Positions 34,481-45,414 of a stretch of DNA of 64,000 nt are shown here, in pieces. The translations under genes were made by a program, and so were the position numbers. Position 1 is the stretch's first letter. Each line of letters starts with the position of its first letter. The stretch comes from Adineta steineri (taxonomy: Eukaryota > Rotifera > Eurotatoria > Adinetida > Adinetidae). Under the pieces are notes generated by a model. The model was given only the letters and a program-made list of their open reading frames with translations. It ran no database searches and was not told the DNA's origin. The stretch lies in NCBI GenBank assembly GCA_905250115.1, contig CAJNOI010000021.1:186001-250000 (forward strand). Direction: 5' to 3'.

Positions 34481-35461
34481 ATGGTGTGCTGGTTAATAGG
34501 TTTAGGAATATTCATTTATATATCCTATCGAGTATACCAACATTTTTATCCAACACCAGATATAGATTCACGAAATAAATATGTATTAATTAGTGGATGT
34601 GATTCTGGTTTTGGTCATGGACTAGCTATTGAATTAGATAAACAAGGTTTCAATGTTCTCGCTGGTGTTTATAGTTCAAATAGTAATGATTCATTAGGAC
34701 AGATACTTTCATCACGTGCAACTATCTTTCAATTGGACATAACACGACAAGAAGATATTGATGCTGCTTATGAATTAGTTAGTAATAAAACTAAAGTACT
34801 TCATGCACTTGTTAACAATGCCGGTATTGGTGCAGGTGGATATATTGATTGGATTTCATTAGATTTTATGCGTAGAATGATGGATGTAAACTTTTTTGGA
34901 CATGTTGCAATGACTAAGAAATTTTTACCATTACTTATAGTTAGACGAGATTCACGTGTTGTTAATATTTGTTCTGTTGCTGGTTATTTAACTAAACCAG
35001 GTATGTCAGCTTATTCGGCATCGAAATATGCTTTAGAATCATTTTCCGATTGTCTTCGTCGTGAAATGGCTGTATGGGGCTTACGTGTGAGTATAATTGA
35101 ACCTGGTTTTATGAAAACAAACATCGTTGAAGGACATGATAAATCGTTGAGTGTATTATGGAATGGTTTATCAGATGATACTAAAGAACGATGGGGTGAA
35201 CATAATCTTAAACAACAAATTCAAGAAGTTTTAAATAATATATTCATGAAGAGAGCTGAAAATCCTGCCAAAGTAGTACAAGCACTTAAACATGCCGTCA
35301 TGAATACAGTACCACAAATCCGTTATAGACCTGGATGGCAATCAAGTTATGTAATGTTTCCAATTTCAAGAGGTCCAGCTTGGTTAGCTGATATGCTTAT
35401 GATTAGACCAAGTTTAAAAGGTACTCCACCTGCTGGTATAAGCAAACAAATTAAAGACTAA
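34481..35461 (+). CDS. SDR9C-like short-chain dehydrogenase (retinol/steroid DH type)
   Basis: A single exon of 326 residues; I use the ATG at 34481. Residues 3-20 form an N-terminal membrane anchor. The Rossmann motif reads SGCDSGFGHG, then NNAGIG, the catalytic Ser in NICSVAG and YSASK with Tyr and Lys. EPGFMKT follows. The TGCDSGFG-type cofactor loop and the C-terminal SLKGTPPAG-like membrane tail match the SDR9C group (RDH16/HSD17B6/BDH1-like). That group oxidises retinol, steroids or hydroxybutyrate with NAD(H) on the ER or mitochondrial membrane. The substrate cannot be decided. It is a typical animal gene and the lack of introns is not by itself a sign of transfer. Confidence 0.88.
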   Translation: MVCWLIGLGIFIYISYRVYQHFYPTPDIDSRNKYVLISGCDSGFGHGLAIELDKQGFNVLAGVYSSNSNDSLGQILSSRATIFQLDITRQEDIDAAYELVSNKTKVLHALVNNAGIGAGGYIDWISLDFMRRMMDVNFFGHVAMTKKFLPLLIVRRDSRVVNICSVAGYLTKPGMSAYSASKYALESFSDCLRREMAVWGLRVSIIEPGFMKTNIVEGHDKSLSVLWNGLSDDTKERWGEHNLKQQIQEVLNNIFMKRAENPAKVVQALKHAVMNTVPQIRYRPGWQSSYVMFPISRGPAWLADMLMIRPSLKGTPPAGISKQIKD

Positions 35462-35772
35462 ACTACAAATTAATTTCATTAGACGAATTAATTACTTTTT
35501 TATTTTAATAATAAACATATTATTTTTAATAAAATACATATAGAGTAAAATCTTATTCATTATGTTAGATATATTATAGATGCATCATTCGGTTGTTAAT
35601 TTGATAAATAGCGACATCTAATATAGTTTTGATATGATTTGCTAGTAGTATTTATCCAACTAATACACTAAAGTTTGTCTCTGTGAATGCTAGCTAATGT
35701 ATTTTTTTCCCGTTGATGTAAAATATAGCTGTACATAGAATATATTGAATTTGATAAAGTTTTAGGTAGAAG
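35462..35772. other. intergenic region (311 bp)
   Basis: AATAATAAACA near 35505 may be the SDR poly(A) signal. A ttttag site at 35760-35765 lies just before the next start. Nothing else stands out. Confidence 0.25.
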
Positions 35773-36908
35773 ATGGCTGATCGAGCTGAATTCGATCTAG
35801 TTTCGGATCGAACATCGTCTTCATCATCAAAATCTCGTCGATCTTATTCTCAAAGAAATGTTTCTTCATTACAACATGAATTAACAAAAAATCGTAAAAT
35901 GATTAATGTTAGAACATCAACTACAACAGTTCTTAATCGTACACTTAGTTTTAAACCATTGCCAGTAACAAAGTAATATATAATCTTTTTCAATTAGATT
36001 TTATTCATTTCTGTGCTTTTTAAGTCCAACATCATTAGCAAATGTCGAAAATACACCAGTGAAAATTATACCAATTAGACAACTTTCACATGATTTTGAT
36101 ACCTCTAGTGCAATGTCATCATCATCACAAGAAATAGTTGAAGAACATCATGAAGCTGTCGAAGAAACTCCTATTAAAGAAGATGATAATGTAAATGATT
36201 TATTATCATCAGATATAATGGCACGTGAAATTCAAAGACTCTCTCTTCGTCTTCGTTCTGCAACTCCCTGTAAGAATATTAATAAACTAACATATTCAAT
36301 ACTTAGTAACTTGCTATGTTTCTGGATAATTTTTTCTTCCTATAACTCAGACAATATATAAAATAAGATTTTTATATTTTAATCTAATCTTTATTTTTTT
36401 ATGTTGAAGTGTATAATGTTCCCGTTTTTGATCATCAATCAAGTAAACCAGCTACTCTTCATCTTTCTCAAGTAGTCAATCGTGTATCTCGTTGTAATTA
36501 TGTTTTAAGACGTTTTGTACGAGAAGCACAAAAATATTCACCTAAACTAGATGAAAAACGACCAGCATCTCAACCAATAACAGCAAAATCATTTGCATCA
36601 TTACAATCACATGAAAGTATGGCTTTTTTTTTCTTATTGAAATGTTTCATTTTGAAAAACTTTTAAGAAATATATATTAATCATTTATTTATTTCTATCA
36701 AGAAGGTCGACGTCGTTTATTTGTTGATTCGCCTAAACAAAATGCATCTATTACAATCTCTGAACAACATGAACCACCGATAACTCCACGAAAAGCGAGT
36801 GGAGTTATAAAAAAATTATTTTCATCACCTTCATCATCTCTCAAACGACCTCTAACATCACCTAACAATAGTTCAACAAATAATGATAAACGACAAAAAC
36901 TTTTCTAA
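35773..36908 (+). CDS. uncharacterised Ser-rich nuclear-type protein
   Basis: Four exons, 35773-35972, 36025-36269, 36410-36616 and 36706-36908 (or from 36703), give about 284 residues. Phases agree at every junction. The N-terminus is Ser/Arg-rich, followed by an acidic patch (EIVEEHHEAVEE). A predicted helical centre reads REIQRLSLRLR and later VVNRVSRCNYVLRRFVREAQ. The tail is rich in Ser, Pro and Lys with TPRK and SSPSSS phosphosite-like motifs, ending DKRQKLF. I recognise no domain. Basic/Ser-rich composition suggests a nuclear or cytoskeletal regulator, but this is guesswork. Two acceptors three bases apart at exon 4 would give one-residue variants. Confidence 0.7.
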
Positions 36909-37285
36909 TCTACTTGTTTCTTCTTCTTCTTCTGTGTCTTTTTTGTGTCTTATTAATCCAGTTTTAATCCATTCATCTTATGTCAGATATATAGTATTAT
37001 ATTGGATTATCTTATTCTATAGATAACTAAAACTAAGTATTTTCTATTGAACTTTATATAGTTCATTATTCTATGAAAATTTAATCAAGAATATTATGAT
37101 TATTATCGTCAATTTATATATGTGAAATTTTTTATATTATGATAAAACAAGCTGGGATTGAACATGATATCTTATATAGTACAATGAGATTCATATAGAT
37201 AATATGATGAACAACATTCTTTTTTATTATTTGATCATCAGTTAAGTATTTATACTATTTGTTTTTCTAATCTTTTCAGATAAAG
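36909..37285. other. intergenic region (377 bp)
   Basis: AT-rich. It ends in a ...ctaatcttttcag splice-acceptor-like site at 37279, seven bases before the NDUFA1 ATG. Confidence 0.3.
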
Positions 37286-37670
37286 ATGGTTTGGTTTGAA
37301 ATTATTCCAGCACTTGTTCTTACTGCAGGTCCACTTCTAGTTGTTGCTGCACCTGTTATGTTTATCAGCAATTGGTATTTTCTCAATGGAAAAGTAAAGA
37401 TAATATTCTTATCGAATTTTTAATTCATTTAATTTCCTTTTCGTATATGATTAGAAATATGGACCGAAAAATATGACGAAAGATGATCGAGATTATTACA
37501 TGTATTTAAGAGATCGACGTATTACAGGAAATGAATATTATCCTCGTGTATGTATTTCAATATAGATGATATATTTTAGAAAAATATTTTTTGCCTGATT
37601 TTTTTAGGGCGTCGAAGCGATTGATGAACGTCCTACATTGGCCAAACTCCGTAACATTTGGAATATGTAG
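37286..37670 (+). CDS. NDUFA1: NADH dehydrogenase (complex I) subunit NDUFA1
   Basis: Three tiny exons, 37286-37393, 37455-37547 and 37608-37670, all phase 0, give 87 residues. The protein starts MVWFEIIPALVL, matching the family's MWFE start (the MWFE subunit), followed by one TM helix. The conserved second half has YMYLRDRRITG and EYYPRGVEAIDE, aligning with the family's ERDRRISG and GLENID. It is an accessory subunit of complex I in the inner mitochondrial membrane needed for assembly. An acceptor-like cttttcag lies seven bases before the ATG with no near donor, so a 5'-UTR intron or spliced-leader site is likely. Confidence 0.93.
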
Positions 37671-38098
37671 AATCTTGCATACAACCCTATTCTGTCACTT
37701 TTCATTTTTGTTTATTCAACGTTTTTTTGAAATCCCTTTAAATAAATAGATTCGCGCCTTCTCCATGGCAATTCCCATACTATATTATAGAGTTTATAAA
37801 TATGATTAAAATGTTTGGTATATACAATGTGATTATGTATAACTAATAATAGTTAGATGTCTTTTTCAATGAGAAAATCGAAATATTCTAAACTTGATAA
37901 ATTCAATATTTGTTTCAATAAATGACAACTATAACTCGGCATGGGCAACGTACTGTAAGTATACGTCTTCTTTTTGAAGACTAAGCATATATTCCATCAA
38001 TAATTTGTTTGAGATTAATTTATGGGTGAATATTCTAGAAATTGGAGTATCTCAACTCTATCGTACATTACAAAATTTTATTAATTATATAATTTCAG
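37671..38098. other. intergenic region (428 bp)
   Basis: AATAAATAG at about 37740 is a probable poly(A) signal. The region ends in aatttcag immediately before the next ATG. No gene is seen. Confidence 0.3.
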
Positions 38099-40621
38099 AT
38101 GTCTGAGATACGTATTTTACCATTAGGAGCTGGACAAGATGTTGGTCGTAGTTGTATACTAATTACTATGGGTGGTAAAAATATTATGCTTGATTGTGGT
38201 CTTCATATGGGTTTTCATGATGATGTAAGTCATTTGTATACCATCTCTTATCATATTATAATTGTTCTTTTTTTTTTATAGCGTCGATTTCCAGATTTTT
38301 CTGTCATATGTAAAGATGGTCCATTGACACCATATATTCATTGTGTTATAATAAGGTATAGATATATTTTATTTTAATTTTTAATTCTAAATAGACTTTT
38401 CTATTTAGTCATTTTCATTTGGATCATTGTGGAGCATTACCCTATATGACTGAAGTTGTTGGATATAATGGTCCCTTATATATGACTTATCCAACGAAAG
38501 CAATTTGTCCCCTTCTTCTTGTATGTACAAAAAATTATCTATAACAATTAATTTTATTTTATATATAGGAAGATTTTCGAAAAGTAACAACAGATAAAAC
38601 AACACAACAAGGACCTTATACAACAGAAGATATAAAAAATTGTATGAAAAAAGTTATTCCTGTTAGTTTAGGACAAACTGTTAAAGTAAAATTTTGATTA
38701 TTTTTATTGTAGGAAATATTTAAAAAATTTTAATTTTTTTTGTATAGGTAGATACAGATTTTGAAATTAAAGCTTATTATGCTGGACATGTATTAGGTGC
38801 AGCTATGTTTCATATTCGTGTTGGTCAACAAACACTTGTTTATACTGGTGATTTTAATACGACAGCTGATCGTCATCTTGGTTCTGCACATATTGATCGA
38901 TGTCGACCAGATGTTTTAATAACTGAATCAACATATGGTTCAACTGTACGTGATTCTCGACGTGCACGTGAACGTGATTTTATGGCTAAAGTTGTTGATT
39001 GTGTTCGACATGGTGGCAAAGTTCTTGTACCTGTATTTGCTGTTGGACGTGCTCAAGAATTATGTATTTTATTAGAAACATATTTAGAACGAATGAATAT
39101 AAATGTACCTATTTATTTTGCATCGGGTCTATCAGAAAAAGTAAATACATATTATTCATTATTTGTTTCTTGGACAAATGAAAAAATTCAATCAACATTT
39201 CATCAAAAGAATGTTTTCGAGTTTAAACATATTAAAGTATAAAATTGTGCTCTAGTTTTTCAAAATGATATCATATATATTATTTCTATATTTTCTAGCC
39301 ATGGGATCGATCATATGTAGAACAACCTGGTGCAATGATTGTCTTTGCTTCACCTGGAATGCTTCATGCAGGTTATTCACTTCATTTATTTAAAAAATGG
39401 GCACCCGATGAAAAGAATATGGTTTGTTGATTTTTTGTTTTGTTTGTTTTCATAATTAATCTTATTTTTTAGATTATCATACCTGGTTATTGTGTTGCTA
39501 ATACTGTTGGTTCAAAATTATTACTTGGTCAACGACGTTTTATGTTTGATGGAAAAGAAATTGAAGCTAAAATGCAAGTACATTACATGTCTTTTTCAGC
39601 ACATGCTGATGCTAAAGGCATAACACAACTGATACGTCAATGTCAACCAAGTAATGTTGTTTTAGTACATGGTGAAGATTTAGTGATGGATTTTCTTCGT
39701 GGACGAGTAAAAGATGAATTAAGTAAATCTAATAGAAATATATCTACTGTTTTTTTGTTATCTAATATTTAATTTTTGTAGAAATTCCTTGTTTTAAACC
39801 AGCTAATGGTGAAACCATAGTTATTGAAACACCACATGGTATACCAGTTGATATTGAGCCAGCACTTGTACAACAATTGAAAGGTAATATTGAGATCTTA
39901 GATGCTTTATGTGAATAATATTATTGAATGCTTTATTTGTAGAAGAAACTATTGATGTCGGTCGATCTGCTAAACGAACAAAACAAATGCAAGGTACACT
40001 AATTATTAAAGATGGAGTGAGTAATATTTGTATATATATATAGATTATTTATGTAATACTTTTTTTTTATTAGCGTCTTCGTCTTGTTCGTCCATCAACA
40101 GCAATGAATCAATTAGGTCTTGTTCATCATATAGTTCAATTTCATTCTCGTTTTCCAACTACAGCCAATATTCGACCAATTCAATTAGTTTCATTAGTTC
40201 AATTACTCGAACGAGAATTAAATAATAGTGATAACGAATTAAAACATCGTATTATATTGATATCTGACAATCTTTTGCATATTGATAATAAACAATTACG
40301 TGTATCAATTGAAACGAATGGAGATATTGATATTGCTTGGACACTTAACGTAAGTTCATATAAAACCATTGATTTAATACCTGTAGTAGTATTATTCAGA
40401 TAGATTAATTTATCGTATGTGTACATTTCCTCTCACTACACAAGTAGATGACAGCATTCCTATAAATTTAATAGTAGTATAAACGAAATTTGAATTATTT
40501 TTAGAATGAACAATTGGGTCAACGAGTCAGTTCATATATTAAATCATTTATTGATCAACATACATCAACGTCGAATGTTATTACTATTAGTGATAGTGCT
40601 GCTAGTCCAGATCCAATGTGA
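38099..40621 (+). CDS. INTS11: Integrator complex catalytic subunit 11 (INTS11)
   Basis: Eleven exons: 38099-38224, 38282-38355, 38409-38520, 38569-38685, 38748-39236, 39299-39421, 39473-39722, 39782-39883, 39943-40016, 40074-40349 and 40505-40621. They give 619 residues (human 600). The metallo-beta-lactamase motif HFHLDH is at about residues 68-73, rebuilt across an intron. AGHVLGA, TGDFN and TESTYG follow. The beta-CASP part has [11 protein letters not shown] and [10 protein letters not shown], then LVHGE. The C-terminal third is the weaker conserved Integrator domain. It is the RNA endonuclease of Integrator that cuts snRNA and paused transcripts in the nucleus. The ATG directly follows a ttcag acceptor, suggesting trans-splicing or a 5'-UTR intron. 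Confidence 0.96.
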
Positions 40622-42137
40622 TGAACAAATTTTTATTTTGTAAATAGAAAAAGAAAGAAAAATAAAATCAACGATAATAATTCTATTATTGTATTATTTT
40701 AGTAGATGATTAAATTGATATCAATACTCTTTCGAAAAAGATCTGAATGAAATAGTGTTTGATTTCAATAAGTTAAATTATATTTCAAATATCTCTATCA
40801 GTTCTCTACAATTAAAACTATTCACTAATTAAATTCTCTTTTTGTGCAGATTGTGTTGTGTTCCTGTATAAATTGAAATTACAACAGAAATAAAGTAGAA
40901 AAACGAAAAGTTAAATATAACATTGGTTAATAATTGATATATAGATTATTTGTACAGTTCATTGTTTACCTATCAATATTTTTTTATGAATAGAAAACCC
41001 ACATTATTCACCGAAGATCATGAAAAGTAGATTGAATTTACCATCTCACTTAAACTCTGTTTAAATCAGGGAGGAAACAGCTGATTTTTAATTAGATATG
41101 ATTTTAAGCGATTAGTATTGATTAGAATAATTACCGGGTTCCTAATAAGCTGTTTCCCCTTTGAATGTAGGTCATATGCATCTTTTTAATGCCATAGTTG
41201 ATCGAGTCACATAGAACTTAGAGAGAGTTATTGCTTACTCTGCAGGAATATCTCAAAATTGATAAAAAGCATTTGACATCAATACAATGAAAAAATATAA
41301 TGGCTGTTTTAAACAGATAATGCGATTAAATCAATTTTTCTATTAGGAAATAGTTCTCGAAATTATTTATTTACAAAAGCTTCGTAGGATTTTGCGCTAT
41401 TATAATCAAATGCCATAGAATTGTTGGATTGTTTTGAAAAAGAACAATAATTCTTTACTATAATTGATACGACTCAATTGGAGTAACAGAACACTAGTTC
41501 TAGATTATATGATAAATATCTATACGTGTTACAAGTGTACTATATAGGTTATCATTGATCAATTCTATTATACTATTTTGATGAAATTTTTCATTTGAAC
41601 ATGTATTTATTTTCATACCAATATACAAAATATTCTACACATTGCGAGTATACTATAAATGTATAGACGATATTTCTAAGAAGTTCAAATTCTAACACAT
41701 GTCATCTTTGAAAACTAAGCAAATAACTTTCTTCGAAAAAATTCATCTTTACTATAACATAGAACTCGAATATCTCTAATCTACAATACTAGTATAGACG
41801 TCAATATTGCTATCATAGAAAATATCAGTTTCTATTTCAATTAATAAATAATGTTATATAGTATTTATTTATTGTTTCAATAGACAAAATAATTTTATTC
41901 GTTGAATTATATTTGTTACCTATGAATGAAACATAAATATCATTTTAAATTTGACATCTATTCACCTTCATCACTTACATTGACACTATCATTATTATTT
42001 GGTGGTCTATCGAGCCGTGATCAATCTTACACAGACAGGTAACCATTTGTTATTCTGTGATCGAATATCTATGTCAATATATATTTAGATATATTCATTC
42101 AGTTTTTCTTTCATTTCTTCTGATATACGAAGGACAA
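40622..42137. other. 1.5-kb gene-free region with hairpin
   Basis: An imperfect hairpin lies at 41069-41160. An open segment from ATG 41926 to 42038 ends in ACAG|GTAACC. If spliced to 42089 over a 50-nt intron it reads in frame into the next gene, so it may be an alternative N-terminus or a 5'-UTR exon. The rest is AT-rich with no signal. Confidence 0.4.
41069..41160. repeat. imperfect hairpin of about 92 bp
   Basis: GGGAGGAAACAGCTGATTTT near the left end and AAGCTGTTTCCCC near the right end are complementary over AAACAGCT and the flanking G/C runs. No target duplication is clear. It could be a small MITE or an RNA hairpin. Confidence 0.45.
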
Positions 42138-43089
42138 ATGAAACCAACCAAGGGTAATGACGATGAACCTGATGTAATTGGTATGTATACCTCGTTTTTT
42201 TATTTTATTTTATAGTATTAAAAATATATAATTTCTTTCGAATTAATTTGTTTTATAAATAAAAAAGATATATTCAAACATAGATAAGAAAAATGTTTTT
42301 CGATACATTGTCATAGTTAAAATTAAGTTTATTTATATATAGATTTAACAGCATTTTATGGTTATTATGGATCATTTAATTATCCTCTTCGACCACCATC
42401 ACCATTTGCTGATGATCCTCTTCGACCTCATATGTCAGTCAAAGATAATGAAACTGATGCAGTGATGACATGGTCAATACCTGCTAGACAACAAAGTCTT
42501 ACTTATAAGATAAATAATACTGAGAAACCTGTTCTTTCTTCTTCCTCGGATTCGCAATCATCTCATATAGATAGTAAATGGCGATTATCATTGAATAAAT
42601 TATTAAAACGAACAAAATCTATTGACCGTAAAAAAGGTTTGTTTTCTTTTCTTTTCTTTCATCAAAAATTCAATGAATTATTAAGTTTTAGTTGTTTCAT
42701 TACCACCAATGGACTATTCTTATCCATATGATTTTGGTATTGGTGATAACACTCGAACAGATATATTAACATCACCTAGTAATAGTAGTAAACGAGTTCA
42801 TTGGTTTGATGAAAACGAAGATATATTAGATTCATGTCAACGTTTTATTGAATGTTTAACAGTATTAATACAAAATATAATTAATGATAATATAGATGAA
42901 AATAATTATTTAGAAAATTGTCAAGTATCATTAGAAAGACTTCAACCATTGATTAATTATCAAGAAATTAAACAAGTATTTAATGATATGATTGAATTAG
43001 CTACAATACGAGATAAAAATCAATTAGTTCGACAACAAATTTATATTGAAAGTTTATTACCTCGTGCTATTCTTACTCCTTTTGCTTAA
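42138..43089 (+). CDS. uncharacterised protein with RVxF-like motif
   Basis: Exons 42138-42180, 42343-42636 and 42692-43089 give 244 residues; phases agree. An upstream spliced extension from 41926 would add 54 residues. The N-terminal half is disordered, Pro/Ser-rich, with FGADDPLRP-type spacing and the basic stretch KLLKRTKSIDRKK. Then comes SKRVHWFDENEDI, where R-V-H-W fits the protein phosphatase 1 docking pattern [RK]-V-x-[FW]. The C-terminal 110 residues look wholly helical (ILDSCQRFIECLTVLI, later QEIKQVFNDMIEL). I recognise no family. PP1 binding is an inference from one short motif. Confidence 0.65.
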
Positions 43090-45414
43090 TTACATTTATA
43101 ATAAATACACCAAAATTCTATCGTGATATTTTTTCTTACGTACAATCATATTCATTGTTGAAGTGAAAGATTAAACTATTTAAATCGTCTTTTTACCTTT
43201 TAGAATCCTAAGGTTTATCAGAAGAGTAATGAGAATTAAATAACGATACCACTTGATTATAGTCTTTGTACTATTCTATTCATGTTACTTCTAAGATTCT
43301 GTAGGATATAACCTTGCACATAAGTATATAATAAGTTTTTATTAACAGACAACTCATTGAATAATGTCTCTTCTTTTCAATAATGAAAAGTACAGCTCTC
43401 TATCAGTATTTATTTAGATTGAGATCAACATTAGTAATTTTATTTACAACTTCATCTCATGTACTTGGCATACGCTGAATAAAAAAGATCAATTAATTGA
43501 TTGTTTAGCAGTTAATAGTAAATGAGTTATACTTTCTGATCATTCAACCTACATTTGAACAGGTTGTGATGTTGATACAGATGATTATTGAAAGGGTTTG
43601 TGCATCACATGCATCATTAATTGATAAATTCAATAAGAATTATTGAATCTCATATGAACATGATCTTAGAAATGTTGAAAATAAATCTGATGTCTAGAGA
43701 TACATGTATATGTATATGTTCTTGATACTCTTTAGTCAGATGAAGTATTCTATTTCAATATTATCTTTTTCTATACTTAGAAATTTGTCTTTGTAAAAAG
43801 TAACATTGTAATATAGTCGACACAACTGATGATATTTTGTATATGTTCGTTTCGGAATTTATCAATATTGATAGGTTAAATAAAAATAATACATGACATT
43901 ACTAGTCATGCCAAGTAAATATTGATCATAATTCTTTTCTACTAATGTCATGATGCTATTATTATGTACACAAGCGATACTATAATTTTGACATCATACT
44001 CTTCTTCTCTATTGATTTTTGTCCTTCATTACATGATTTTCTAGAATAGAAAACTGCTGATATGATATGTTATAATATAATTATAATGAATTAGAAAAGT
44101 GAAGTAGTTCCATTTAATGATACGCTACGAAATGTAGACGAGGGAGAACCAAAACGAATGAATTAATATAAGTATTCAAATGATTTTACACATTCATTAC
44201 TGCCATCTATCTTTTAAAAAAATTGAAATTCAGTTTTCATAATTCACATAGTCATTAAAAGTAGAATATTCACTAATATTCATCATCAATTTTTAGAATT
44301 TCATTTTATATTAACTTGTGAAGAGTATTTCGATTTAGATAATTGCTATATCAAAATAGAATGTAGTACATCATTATCCACTGTTCAGTAAGAAATGATC
44401 ACTTAGAATAATAATAATTTCGTAATATTCGTATGATTGTTTAATTGATGTTCTGTATCAAATATTTCACAGCTGCAGTTCTTAGCATTCGAAAAATGAT
44501 TTTTGTTAGAAAAGTCACTTTATCTTTACTTGAGCATGGCCATATATGTTTTAATTTTGCAGAAATGTAGCGATCGATGAAGTGAAAGTGTATATGATAG
44601 GAGATATTCCTTCGTAGTTACCTTTTTTCTAATAAAGTTAATCCCAATACAGAAAACAAATATATTCGGTATAATTATTAATACGATTTTCATCGGCATT
44701 TTTTGACAGAAATTTTTTTCCTGCTTGTTCGGGAATATTAAGATTGCTTTGCTAAGATTATTTTTAAAGTGTGAGAATTCTCGAATATGCGGCATCACAA
44801 CTCTTTAAACTCTTTGAATTAGGTCATTTTTTCAAAAAATGAGATATACCGCTGCGACTACTCGTTTATTCCTCAAATTAAAAATGGACCATGTTCGATT
44901 AAGATTTTATGATGAATAGAACCTGTTCAGATTCCTTTTGTTAGCATGTATTCAAAATCAAAATCATTCTTAATGATAATCATAGAAAATTTTCTTTCAG
45001 GAATGGGTCAGCGAGTCCATTGGATGAGCGTTACTTGTATTAAAGTATGTGTATATACACAGAATCTTATTATAGATCTGGTTGAGTGCACATGCGTTTA
45101 GTTATATAGAGAGGATTGTGTACGTATAATAAACAATACATTATGCGAACGAGAGTAAAAGAAATTATATTTGAAGCGAATATAATAAAACACGTGGTGT
45201 TTGTCGCAAAAAATGCTAAATTATAAATACAATATTGCACCAAATAACTGACGATAAGTCACGCTTGGCTTCATCATCTATAATTAAAAATTTTTTCCAC
45301 ATTTTTTTTGATATATAAACAGAACAAAAAGAGCGTCAAAATATTATCTTAATTTTCAACTGAAGGCTTTGTTAACGTACAAAAATAGTTTCATCATACA
45401 TACAATCTGAGAAA
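43090..45414. other. 2.3-kb gene-free region
   Basis: AT-rich throughout. A minus-strand ORF at 44526-44798 has no recognisable features and no splice partners. No tRNA-like or repeat structure was recognised. It presumably holds the promoter of the gene that follows. Confidence 0.4.

Noticed and set aside
44526..44798. 90-residue minus-strand ORF in the 2.3-kb gap
   Set aside because: No domain, no splice partners and composition like the surrounding AT-rich DNA.
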